NCBI GenBank assembly: GCA_018266175.1
Contig: JAFEAY010000025.1
Span: forward strand, 186,001-250,000
Length of the DNA stretch: 64,000 bases
Source: Candidatus Dependentiae bacterium
GTDB lineage: Bacteria > Babelota > Babeliae > Babelales > RVW-14
Direction: 5' to 3'
Of this stretch, positions 53,111 to 60,903 are shown in pieces. The notes below the pieces were generated by a model. It was given only the letters and a program-made list of their open reading frames with translations, searched no databases and was not told where the DNA came from. How positions within the stretch are numbered: the stretch's first letter is position 1; each line of letters begins with the position of its first letter. The position numbers were made by a program, and so were the translations under genes.

Positions 53111-54316
53111 ATGCCCGCCTCTTCTTCTCATTTATCGAATAATCCATCAATGATTACGCTTATTCTTTTGACCTCATTTGCAGCAGCAGGAGCTATGCTT
53201 TTAACTCCAGCACTGCCCATGATGGCCCAATCACTTGCTATAACCGCAGAGCATGTGCAGCTTGTTGTGAGCGTTTACTTGGCCGGTTATGCCCTTGGTA
53301 TGCTTCCCTATGGGCCCTTTGCTAACAGGTTTGGCCGAAAACCAACGCTCTATTTGGGACTAGTTTTGGCAATTATTGGCGCCTTGATAAGTGTTGTTGC
53401 AGGCTGTTTTCAGTTATTTGGTTTGCTTGTATTTGGGCGATTAGTTACTGCTGTTGGAGCATCAGTTGGGCTTAAAATTGCTTACACCATGGTTGGCGAT
53501 TTGTATTCCGGTGCGCATGCAACACGCAAGATTGCAACGCTCATGCTTGGCTTTCCTGTTGCTTCTGCAATTGCCATGACGGTTGGCGGTTTTTTAACAC
53601 AGCATGTTGGGTGGTATGGTTCGTTGTATGCATTGGTTGTATATGGCATTTTTTTACTTGTTTTGAGTACTCGTTTGCCTGAAACAACCTCAGAGTTGGA
53701 CCTTGATGCATTGCGCATAAAACATATTTATCGTGGCTATGCTCGAGAAATTTTTCATATGCCCATGATTTTGAGCTCACTTCAGGTAGGAATGACTTGT
53801 TCAATTTTATATGTCTTTGCAGCAAAAGCGCCATTCTTAGCAATTAATGTTCTTGGACTTCGTCCCGATGTGTATGGCTCATTGAGCTTTTTAGCCGCGC
53901 TTGGTCAAGCAACAGGGTTATCGCTGAGTATCTATTTTGCCTACCGGCTGCATCAGCTTCAGGCCATGTTTGTTGGATTATGTGCTCTGATTACCGCAAT
54001 CATTTTATTTATTCTGGGCTTCTGGCTTTTCGGTTTTTCGCTAGTGACCTTTTTTCTCCCAGTACCACTGATGTTTATGGGTAATTCATTGGTGACATCA
54101 AATGCAACGTCGTATGCGCTATCGGCTTCTCATAAACGGTCGTATGCATCAGCACTGGTTAATTCACTGGGATTATGTATTGCCTCTGGTGGTGTTTGTT
54201 TTTCTAATACTTTAAATTTTCAAAACCATTGGATGGTCCCCCTGTTTTTTGGGGCAGCAGCTCTTCTTGCTTTGCTGTGGTGGGGTGTTTTGTATAGAAC
54301 ACAACAAAAAAATTAA
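53111..54316 (+). CDS. MFS exporter of the Bcr/CflA (drug resistance) type
   Basis: 401 residues, about 12 transmembrane helices. The loop 2-3 motif is GPFANRFGRKPTLYLG, and LAGYALGMLPYGP precedes it. This group exports drugs or small metabolites by proton antiport; the substrate is unknown. AAGGA lies upstream of ATG 53111. It ends 5 bases before the convergent ATPase gene end at 54322. Confidence 0.88.
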   Translation: MPASSSHLSNNPSMITLILLTSFAAAGAMLLTPALPMMAQSLAITAEHVQLVVSVYLAGYALGMLPYGPFANRFGRKPTLYLGLVLAIIGALISVVAGCFQLFGLLVFGRLVTAVGASVGLKIAYTMVGDLYSGAHATRKIATLMLGFPVASAIAMTVGGFLTQHVGWYGSLYALVVYGIFLLVLSTRLPETTSELDLDALRIKHIYRGYAREIFHMPMILSSLQVGMTCSILYVFAAKAPFLAINVLGLRPDVYGSLSFLAALGQATGLSLSIYFAYRLHQLQAMFVGLCALITAIILFILGFWLFGFSLVTFFLPVPLMFMGNSLVTSNATSYALSASHKRSYASALVNSLGLCIASGGVCFSNTLNFQNHWMVPLFFGAAALLALLWWGVLYRTQQKN

Positions 54317-54321
54317 TCCTT

Positions 54322-55677
54322 TCACGATTCAATCAGCAGCATTATGGCATTCAGAAGATTTTTATTCTTTTTGCTCATAACCTGTGCAACAGCATACAAA
54401 GGTAATGATTTTATTTTTTGGTACTCAGAATAGTTGTTCGTTGAAATGCGTATGCCGTACTCCGTCGACATATGGCTTTCAAGGAATAATTGAAGACTTT
54501 TCAGGGTTTTGCCCGATCCACTTTTTACTTCAAGGGGGATAATTTCATTATTAAGTTGTATCAAATAATCAATCTCAGCTTCACTTCCACGCGATTCCCT
54601 ATGCCAGTAATAAATATTTTTTTTGGCATGAGGACTTTCATAAGCAAGCATTTCTTGACCTACCAATGCTTCTACAAGAGAACCTTTATTAACAAATTGT
54701 GCAAGCGGATCTAAAAACCATCCCGAAATGTCGAGGTCAAGAAGTGTTTGCGCAAGTGCAATATCAAGAAAAATAACCTTGTAATCTTGAGGGTCTGCTT
54801 GTGCTCCAAGAGGAATTCCTTGTCCTGATGAATGGAAAACTTTGTGCACAACTCCTGCTGCTACAAGAAGGTCAAGCGCTGGTGCAAGTTCTCGCTTTCG
54901 GTAATCACCTTCGACGGTTGTGTATTTAAATTTTCTCCCCAGTTGTACCGGTATATGTTTGAATACCGATTCAACATATTTGATTTGCAATCGTTTAGCA
55001 TATTTTTCAAAATCTTGACGATAGCTGTCTAGAATTGTCGCATGAACCTTTGCGCAGTTTAAAGGCTCTTTTGATGCCTGCCAACGAGCTACTACTTGTG
55101 GCATGCCTCCAAGCGCAAGGTAATCGCCCACAAGCGCAAGAGCTTTGTCATGAACAACAGTACTCATTTCTTGTTCTGGATTATGATGAATAATTTCTTT
55201 AAGCAAAACCGTGTGGTTGAGTGCTGCTAGAAATTCTACAAACGAGAGCGGAAACATGTAGAGAGATTGTACTCTGCCAACAGGAATTCCAACTTGTTCA
55301 ATTGCAAAATCTAACAACGATCCTGCTGCAACAACGTGAAGCTCTGGCATTTTTTCATAGAAATATCGCAGAGCAGTAATTGCTCGTGGAACCACTTGTA
55401 TTTCATCAATAAACAAAAGCGTTGAACCCGGAATAATATTTTTTTGAGTAATGACAGAAAGTTCAGCGATCATACGATCGGGGTCAAGATTTTTTTCAAA
55501 AATGATACGCGCTTCAGGTGTTTCTTCTAGATTGATTTCAACAAATTTTGGGAATGATTCACCTAACTTGCGTACCGAAAATGTTTTGCCAACCTGGCGT
55601 GCACCTCTGAGTAGGAGGGGCATTCGGTAAGGATCACTCTTCCAAGAATTCAAGTAATAATCGATCAGTCGCTTCAT
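54322..55677 (-). CDS. AAA-type ATPase with DUF4143 (AAA_14)
   Basis: 451 residues. Walker A RGARQVGKTFSVRKL, Walker B STLLFIDEIQ, then sensor-like VVAAGSLLDFAIE. The C-terminal DUF4143 domain ends in a nuclease-like segment AEIDYLIQLNNEIIPLEVKS with the E-x-K pair of PD-(D/E)xK folds. These orphan ATPases are common in small host-associated genomes and have no firm function. Two copies of a 17-base direct repeat stand 43-92 bases upstream of the start and may be operator sites. Confidence 0.88.
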   Translation of the reverse strand: MKRLIDYYLNSWKSDPYRMPLLLRGARQVGKTFSVRKLGESFPKFVEINLEETPEARIIFEKNLDPDRMIAELSVITQKNIIPGSTLLFIDEIQVVPRAITALRYFYEKMPELHVVAAGSLLDFAIEQVGIPVGRVQSLYMFPLSFVEFLAALNHTVLLKEIIHHNPEQEMSTVVHDKALALVGDYLALGGMPQVVARWQASKEPLNCAKVHATILDSYRQDFEKYAKRLQIKYVESVFKHIPVQLGRKFKYTTVEGDYRKRELAPALDLLVAAGVVHKVFHSSGQGIPLGAQADPQDYKVIFLDIALAQTLLDLDISGWFLDPLAQFVNKGSLVEALVGQEMLAYESPHAKKNIYYWHRESRGSEAEIDYLIQLNNEIIPLEVKSGSGKTLKSLQLFLESHMSTEYGIRISTNNYSEYQKIKSLPLYAVAQVMSKKNKNLLNAIMLLIES

Positions 55678-55999
55678 CTCACACCTTTCTGGTTAATAAT
55701 CAGACTTATTTTGAATGAATTTTGGTCAAAAATCAAGGATATAGCGATAATTTTTTGGTCAAAAATCAAAGATAAGGGGTAGTCTTGTGTATAATGTGAT
55801 TTACATTGTACAATTTTTTTAGGTATGATTTTTTAGAAAGAATGTTTTTAAACTTGAGGATGATTAGATCATGTTAAAGTTGGTGTGTATGGAGAAAAAT
55901 ATCAAGATCTCTATTTCCATTACCAACTTAAATTAATTAAAAGGACCGTTTCAACTGTTGGCGATAATGCACTTGATGGCCTTGTGAGAGGTTAAAAAC
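55678..55999. other. Intergenic region upstream of the DUF4143 ATPase, with direct repeats
   Basis: The 17-base direct repeat TTTTGGTCAAAAATCAA occurs at 55720-55736 and 55753-55769. An open stretch without a start codon (55864-55995 plus strand, 43 codons, ending ALDGLVRG) may be the tail of a decayed gene. No complete gene seen. Confidence 0.45.
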
Positions 56000-57748
56000 T
56001 CAGCAAAAATTGATCATTTGCTCTTGCCAAAGTTTTTGATACAAACCACAACTACTGAGCAACTCGTCATGCGTTCCATGCTCGACAATCTCTCCTTGGT
56101 CAAGAACGAGAATCTCATCTGCGTGACTTACGGTCGATAATCGATGAGCGACAATAAGTGTTGTAACATCAAAAGAGAGAGCTAAGATATTTTTTTGAAT
56201 TTCATGCTCGGTGTAACTATCAAGTGAAGAGGTAGCTTCATCAAAGACATTAATTAATGGTTTTTTCAGCAAAGCTCGAGCAATGCCAACACGTTGCTTT
56301 TCACCTCCAGATAATTTGAGACCCCGCTCTCCTACGAGTGTGTCGTAACCGCTTGGCAATTTTTGTATAAGTTGATCGATTTGTGCTTGTTGTGCGGCTT
56401 GTTCAATTTCTTGCTGCGTTGCTGCTATATTGCCATACGCTATATTGTACCTAATCGTATTATTAAAGAGCACTACATCCTGTGGAACAATGGAGATTAA
56501 ATTTTTGATCGAATCTTGAGCAACATTTCGAATGTCTTGTCCATTTATAAGAATAGCTCCATCGTTCACGTCAAAAAGCCTAAAAAGCAATTTTATAATG
56601 GTCGACTTACCTGATCCAGAGGGGCCAACTAATGCAACTGTTTTACCTGGTGCAACCGTAAACGATATATTTTTTAGAATCGGCCGTTCTGCTGAGTAGC
56701 CAAATGAGACATTCTTAAAAATAATTTCAACTTCTTTTGGTGACAAAACTTTGGCATCAGGAGCATCTTTTATCTCTGGTTCTTCTTGCAGAAGATCATG
56801 AATCTGTACAACATCTTGCAGCCCCTTGCGTACCTGTCCAAATGCATATACAACGTGTTGGAGTGGCATAATAAATTGCAAAAAATACCCATTAATTAAA
56901 ACAAACTCAGCAAGCGAACTACTACCATTTAATACTCGTTTTCCAGTTATAAACGTAACGATTACAAATGCTGAACCAATGATAAAAACCTGAGAGAGAC
57001 TTAACCATGTTTCGATTACTTGCCGTAGGATACCCGCCTGTTTTTGCTCTTCAAATAATGCTTTGCATTGTTGATAGTCGGCGTGCTGGTTTGCAAAGTA
57101 CTTGCTTGTTTCAATATTAATGAGGCTGTCAAGCATGGTAGCTCCAGCTTGTCCTCGCTTTTCATTATAGGTTGCTTGAGCCGTATTAATCTTACTCATC
57201 ATGAAATAGTTTATTACGACAAACAGTGCAAAAAGTATGAGTAGCCCTAAGCAATGCAGCAATCCATAATAGTAAAATAAGATCAGCATCGTGCAGGCAA
57301 ATTCAAAACAGACTGGCAACAAAAAAAATAGAAAGCTCCACATAACCGTTTCACAACCAGTCTGTGCACGATCAAGAGCGGTGAAAAGCGCTCCTGTTTT
57401 GCGGTCTAAATGAAAACGAAGCGATAATGCATGCAGATGTTCAAAAACTCGTAAACTAATCTGAGCAATAGTGCTTTCTGTAACATGCACCATGATAAGC
57501 GATCGAATTTGTCCAAGTGCTTGTGTTGCAATCCAGAGCAATCCGTATCCTACAAGCAAAACAAGCGACAATAAAGAAACATCTGTTTTTGGAGTAGATA
57601 ACTGGCGAACTATTTCGCTTAAAACAAGCGGCAAGCTCATGGTTAATAGTGATCCTAAAATTGTTAAAAAAAATGATATGCCAGTTTTTATGATGAGCTT
57701 TTTGTCTTGTAAGATAAGTGAGAAAAAAGAGAAGAAAAGCGATGTCAT
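56000..57748 (-). CDS. ABC exporter of the lasso cluster, ATM1/HMT1-like
   Basis: 582 residues. Transmembrane domain with FEHLHALSLRFHLDRKTGAL and MLDSLINIETSKYFANQHAD, as in ATM1/ABCB7-type exporters. ATPase: Walker A VALVGPSGSGKSTIIKLL, signature LKLSGGEKQRVGIARALL, Walker B INVFDEATSSLD, H-loop IVAHRLS. It lies directly behind the two lasso precursor genes on the same strand, so it is the likely exporter (lasso D role) even though its sequence type differs from McjD. A hairpin with a T tract separates it from the precursors and may lower its expression relative to them. Confidence 0.87.
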   Translation of the reverse strand: MTSLFFSFFSLILQDKKLIIKTGISFFLTILGSLLTMSLPLVLSEIVRQLSTPKTDVSLLSLVLLVGYGLLWIATQALGQIRSLIMVHVTESTIAQISLRVFEHLHALSLRFHLDRKTGALFTALDRAQTGCETVMWSFLFFLLPVCFEFACTMLILFYYYGLLHCLGLLILFALFVVINYFMMSKINTAQATYNEKRGQAGATMLDSLINIETSKYFANQHADYQQCKALFEEQKQAGILRQVIETWLSLSQVFIIGSAFVIVTFITGKRVLNGSSSLAEFVLINGYFLQFIMPLQHVVYAFGQVRKGLQDVVQIHDLLQEEPEIKDAPDAKVLSPKEVEIIFKNVSFGYSAERPILKNISFTVAPGKTVALVGPSGSGKSTIIKLLFRLFDVNDGAILINGQDIRNVAQDSIKNLISIVPQDVVLFNNTIRYNIAYGNIAATQQEIEQAAQQAQIDQLIQKLPSGYDTLVGERGLKLSGGEKQRVGIARALLKKPLINVFDEATSSLDSYTEHEIQKNILALSFDVTTLIVAHRLSTVSHADEILVLDQGEIVEHGTHDELLSSCGLYQKLWQEQMINFC

Positions 57749-57774
57749 ATGTGTAGCTCGTTTTTTGAAAGAGA

Positions 57775-57805
57775 AGAAAAAAGGTCCAGCAATTTGCTGG
57801 ACCTT
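57775..57805 (-). terminator. Attenuating terminator between lasso precursor A1 and the ABC gene
   Basis: AAGGTCCAGC (57781-57790) pairs with its complement (57796-57805). On the minus strand the stem is followed by TTTTTTCTTC. It would end most transcripts after the precursors and allow low read-through into the exporter gene. Such A-gene terminators are typical of lasso operons. Confidence 0.75.
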
Positions 57806-57829
57806 AAACTATTTGTAGAACTATAAATT

Positions 57830-57946
57830 TCATTCTCGAACATTAAGAGTAGGGCGGTGATGTTCTGAAAATGTACGCGTCCTTATTCCCAGTGTTAGCT
57901 CAGAAACCATCCCCAATTCTTGAGTATTTTCTAATTTATTGCTCAT
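57830..57946 (-). CDS. Lasso peptide precursor A1
   Basis: 38 codons. The leader MSNKLENTQELGMVSELTL is 19 residues with Thr at position -2, as lasso leaders require. The predicted core GIRTRTFSEHHRPTLNVRE starts with Gly and has Glu at position 9, giving a nine-residue macrolactam ring (Gly1 amide to Glu9 side chain) and a ten-residue tail. The second precursor 23 bases upstream shares the leader motif ELGMxSELTLG and the EH step after the ring. It sits divergently from the B and C genes. Ribosome-binding site is weak. Not recognised by length-based gene finding, which explains its absence from usual gene calls. Confidence 0.88.
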   Translation of the reverse strand: MSNKLENTQELGMVSELTLGIRTRTFSEHHRPTLNVRE

Positions 57947-57969
57947 GGATTTTTCTCGATTATTTTGTA

Positions 57970-58089
57970 TCAATCACGATCAGTTTTGCTCCATAAGAGC
58001 ATTCTTCCATGTTCTTGTGTAGTACCATTTTTATAGCCAAGTGTTAGTTCTGAAGCCATACCAAGTTCAACTATATGTTTATTTTCCAT
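57970..58089 (-). CDS. Lasso peptide precursor A2
   Basis: 39 codons. The leader MENKHIVELGMASELTL is 17 residues, with Thr at -2. The predicted 22-residue core has ring segment GYKNGTTQE (Gly1 to Glu9), then a tail beginning HGRM and ending KTDRD, with Trp at core position 16 as a possible steric plug. Leader and ring end (ELGMASELTLG, EH) are conserved with A1, while the rest differs, so the cell makes two different lasso peptides with one machinery. A promoter lies 42 bases upstream. Confidence 0.88.
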   Translation of the reverse strand: MENKHIVELGMASELTLGYKNGTTQEHGRMLLWSKTDRD

Positions 58090-58130
58090 GATTGATCTTT
58101 CTTAAAATGATTAAAAAAATTTTCAGATGA

Positions 58131-58159
58131 GTTATATCATAAGCGATTTAATATTTCAA
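58131..58159 (-). promoter_or_regulatory. Promoter of the lasso precursor genes
   Basis: Minus strand: -35 TTGAAA (58159-58154), 17-base spacer, -10 TATAAC (58136-58131). Near-consensus and well placed for the precursor-first operon. Confidence 0.65.
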
Positions 58160-58238
58160 TATAAAAAAATAAGCTTTTTAAGGTAATTATTCTTAGTGAT
58201 TTGTTTCATGATTATTTTTTATAAAAGTAAAAAAACGG

Positions 58239-58266
58239 TTGTTTTAAAGTAAAAAAAAAATATACT
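58239..58266 (+). promoter_or_regulatory. Promoter of the lasso B-C-MutS genes
   Basis: -35 TTGTTT (58239-58244), 16-base spacer, -10 TATACT (58261-58266). It gives a leader of about 75 bases before the B gene. Divergent from the precursor promoter 80 bases away. Confidence 0.6.
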
Positions 58267-58345
58267 GCTCGTTACTTAAAATTATAAGCATAAGCTCGTG
58301 TGTTAATGTATTTTTTGCTGTCTTGCTTACTCTCAAAAGAGTTGT

Positions 58346-59104
58346 ATGAAAAAAATTTTTTTTGAATTATCAAAATCAGTGTACGCAGCTCAAACTGATA
58401 GTGGAATTATTGTGCTTGATGCACAAAAAGATAAATATATCAGTATAGCGGGAACATCGGCAACTTTTCTTAAAACAGTGGTTGAGCAAGCAATTACCAT
58501 CCAAGATAATTTTTTTTCTTGTGACGTGCATGCCGATCAGCAAGAATCATTCAATCAAGATATTCATTATTTTCTAGAAAAAAAAATCATTAAAAAACGA
58601 GATACATCTTGCGCTGTGCGCTCTATTAAAAAAGCACTCGAGCCTGGCGGCCTTGCAGATTATCAATGGGATAGAAAAGAAAAATTTGTAGAATCAACTC
58701 AAGCTTCGTGGTTTCTTACATTTAAATTTTTGTATCTCGTTTTTCGCGTTGATTGTGCTTTACGTCGAAACGGGATTGTCGGTATTTTAAAAAAAATTGA
58801 AGTCTACAAAAAAAAGCATGCAATATATCAAGACTTGATGCTTCAGGATATACAAACACTCTCAAACGCACTTGATAGAGCGTGCAGTATCTATCCGAAA
58901 AAAATTTTCTGTCTTGCCTGGGCTTCGGCGTTTACGCTCATGGCGCTTAAAATGGGCTATAAATGCAATTTAGTAATTGGCGTTCAGTCACCACCTTTTT
59001 ATGCACATGCATGGGCGCAAGTTGGTGATTTAGTCATTAATGATGATTCAATCATAAAATCGCGTCTTGCAATTATCTTAGCAACCCCTTTTAGCAACGA
59101 ATAA
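58346..59104 (+). CDS. Lasso peptide maturation protease, fused RRE-B2
   Basis: 252 residues. Residues 1-85 have the fold pattern of the RRE (PqqD-like) leader-recognition domain (SGIIVLDAQKDKYISIAG). The C-terminal part is the transglutaminase-like leader peptidase: Cys189 in KKIFCLAWASAF, His221 in FYAHAWAQVG and Asp233 in VINDDS form the expected triad. It binds the precursor leader and cuts after the Leu-Gly boundary side, freeing Gly1 for ring closure. B1 and B2 are one protein here, as in McjB, whereas they are split in Gram-positive clusters. Cyclase gene starts 5 bases after its stop. Confidence 0.9.
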   Translation: MKKIFFELSKSVYAAQTDSGIIVLDAQKDKYISIAGTSATFLKTVVEQAITIQDNFFSCDVHADQQESFNQDIHYFLEKKIIKKRDTSCAVRSIKKALEPGGLADYQWDRKEKFVESTQASWFLTFKFLYLVFRVDCALRRNGIVGILKKIEVYKKKHAIYQDLMLQDIQTLSNALDRACSIYPKKIFCLAWASAFTLMALKMGYKCNLVIGVQSPPFYAHAWAQVGDLVINDDSIIKSRLAIILATPFSNE

Positions 59105-59109
59105 TATGT

Positions 59110-60903
59110 ATGTCTTTTATTGCTGGTGCTTTTTTAAAAAAGAATAATAACTCTGTTATCGCAACAATCACTCAGGTAGCTCAAAAGCTGATTACACAAG
59201 AATCGTCAATCATAGTTCATGAACCGCACTGTTTTGTTGTAGCCGGCAAGCGAGTTGGTGAGTCTGATGCTGAAAAAGTAACATCGGTTTCCAATCGAGC
59301 ATTGTTTGCGGGAAGACTATTTAGTAAAAATTTATATGCCCCGCATGAGCTTACCAAACGTGATATTGATGCTATTCAAGCATCACACGGTAAATTTTTA
59401 GCGCAACATTTTTGGGGCAGGTACATTGTTCTCACCATTGACCAAGAGGGTAAAACGATTTCCCTTTTTAAAGATCCACAAGGCTTGGCAACAGTGTTTA
59501 TTACTGAACAAGAAGATGCAATATACTTTGCATCTGAACTTCTTGCTTTGTATGATTTGCTTCCAAATAAACCAGAAATCGATTGGGAATACTTCGCCTC
59601 GTTTCTTGTTGGGTCACAACACCTAACAACTCGAACACCATTTAAAGGGATTATTGAATTGTTTGCCGGTTGTGGAGTTACTTTGTCTTTCCAAGGAATT
59701 GGAAAGCAAAGTGTTTTCTGGAATCCAACCGAGCTTACTCATGATCAACAAGCCGATGAAGCTTATGAAAATAATTTAATTCAAACATTTTCACGATGCG
59801 TTAAAGCATGGACACATAATGTTCCTAGCATTGTTGCTGAACTTTCTGGAGGTATTGATTCTTCATCGGTACTCATGATGCTTGAAGATGCTTTAGAATC
59901 TGATCAAAAAGTTGTTGCATGCAATTTCTATCATCCTGCAGTTGCATCGTCTGATGAACGAGAGTATGCAAAAAAAGTTGCAATACATTGTAAGACTCAG
60001 CTTGAATTTTTGGATATGAATAATTATCTTCCGTTTGATCATGAAGTTACTGAGCAATTTGACAAACCAACATCATTGCTCCTCTTTCGATACACTGATT
60101 TTATGCAGTTGTATCCAGGCTATGAAATTATGTCAGGACAAGGCGGAGATCATCTTTTTATGGCGCCATTTCCGGTTGAATCGATTACTGATTACTTCAT
60201 GGTTAATGGTTTTAAAGGTATCACTAAAAAAATAAAAGAGACCTGTGCGTATTACCGCATGCCGCTTATGGAAGTGATACAAAAAAACATTAAAACGTAT
60301 CTGAGATACAAACTTGGCAAAGGTGAACCGCAAGAAACAATTCCAACAACAAATTGGATGAAGTCGTCTCTTAAAGCTTGTATGCAACCAGCACTTTTTG
60401 ATTTACCATTCAAAGAAGATTTAAAAAAAATTCTACCAGCAAAGCAAGCGCACATAAGTGCAATCTATCAAGCGGTTGCTTTTATTGATCGGGGATATGT
60501 TCAAGCTTACACGCCAGCGATTAATCCCTTGCTGTCACAGCCATTGGTTGAGCTGGCATTATCGGTTCCAACATATGGATTGTATGGAGAAGATATAGAT
60601 CGAGCACCCTTTCGGCGTGGGATGTATCGATTAAAAAAACATGACTATATCTGGCGAAAGTCAAAGGGAGAAACCAGTGGCATTTTTATGCTTGGCTTTC
60701 GTAAAAATTTTGAAAAGCTTTCACAGTTGGTGCTTCACGGACGTCTTGCGCAAGAAGGTTTAATTGATCCTGAACTTTTGCATACACATCTTCAAAAAAT
60801 AATGCATGGAAAGAACGATGATCTTTGGACCGTCATTAATCTGATATCGATAGAACTATGGTTCAAATCATGGAATCAAAAACTAAACGGAGCTGCATCA
60901 TGA
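59110..60903 (+). CDS. Lasso peptide cyclase, asparagine-synthetase-like
   Basis: 597 residues. The N-terminal glutaminase-like domain lacks the Cys2 nucleophile (starts MSFIAGAF), as in lasso cyclases. The ATP pyrophosphatase loop is ELSGGIDSSSVLMML (Ser246-Ser253). YEIMSGQGGDHLF and the conserved KGETSGIF region follow. It adenylates the Glu9 side chain and joins it to Gly1 around the folded tail. The gene's stop overlaps the start of the following MutS-like gene (ATGA), so the two are translationally coupled. Confidence 0.9.
   Translation: MSFIAGAFLKKNNNSVIATITQVAQKLITQESSIIVHEPHCFVVAGKRVGESDAEKVTSVSNRALFAGRLFSKNLYAPHELTKRDIDAIQASHGKFLAQHFWGRYIVLTIDQEGKTISLFKDPQGLATVFITEQEDAIYFASELLALYDLLPNKPEIDWEYFASFLVGSQHLTTRTPFKGIIELFAGCGVTLSFQGIGKQSVFWNPTELTHDQQADEAYENNLIQTFSRCVKAWTHNVPSIVAELSGGIDSSSVLMMLEDALESDQKVVACNFYHPAVASSDEREYAKKVAIHCKTQLEFLDMNNYLPFDHEVTEQFDKPTSLLLFRYTDFMQLYPGYEIMSGQGGDHLFMAPFPVESITDYFMVNGFKGITKKIKETCAYYRMPLMEVIQKNIKTYLRYKLGKGEPQETIPTTNWMKSSLKACMQPALFDLPFKEDLKKILPAKQAHISAIYQAVAFIDRGYVQAYTPAINPLLSQPLVELALSVPTYGLYGEDIDRAPFRRGMYRLKKHDYIWRKSKGETSGIFMLGFRKNFEKLSQLVLHGRLAQEGLIDPELLHTHLQKIMHGKNDDLWTVINLISIELWFKSWNQKLNGAAS

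Noticed and set aside
55864-55995. 43-codon open stretch ending ALDGLVRG downstream of the DUF4143 promoter region
   Set aside because: No start codon or ribosome-binding site; could be a gene relic, but similarity is not recognised. Mentioned in the intergenic entry only.
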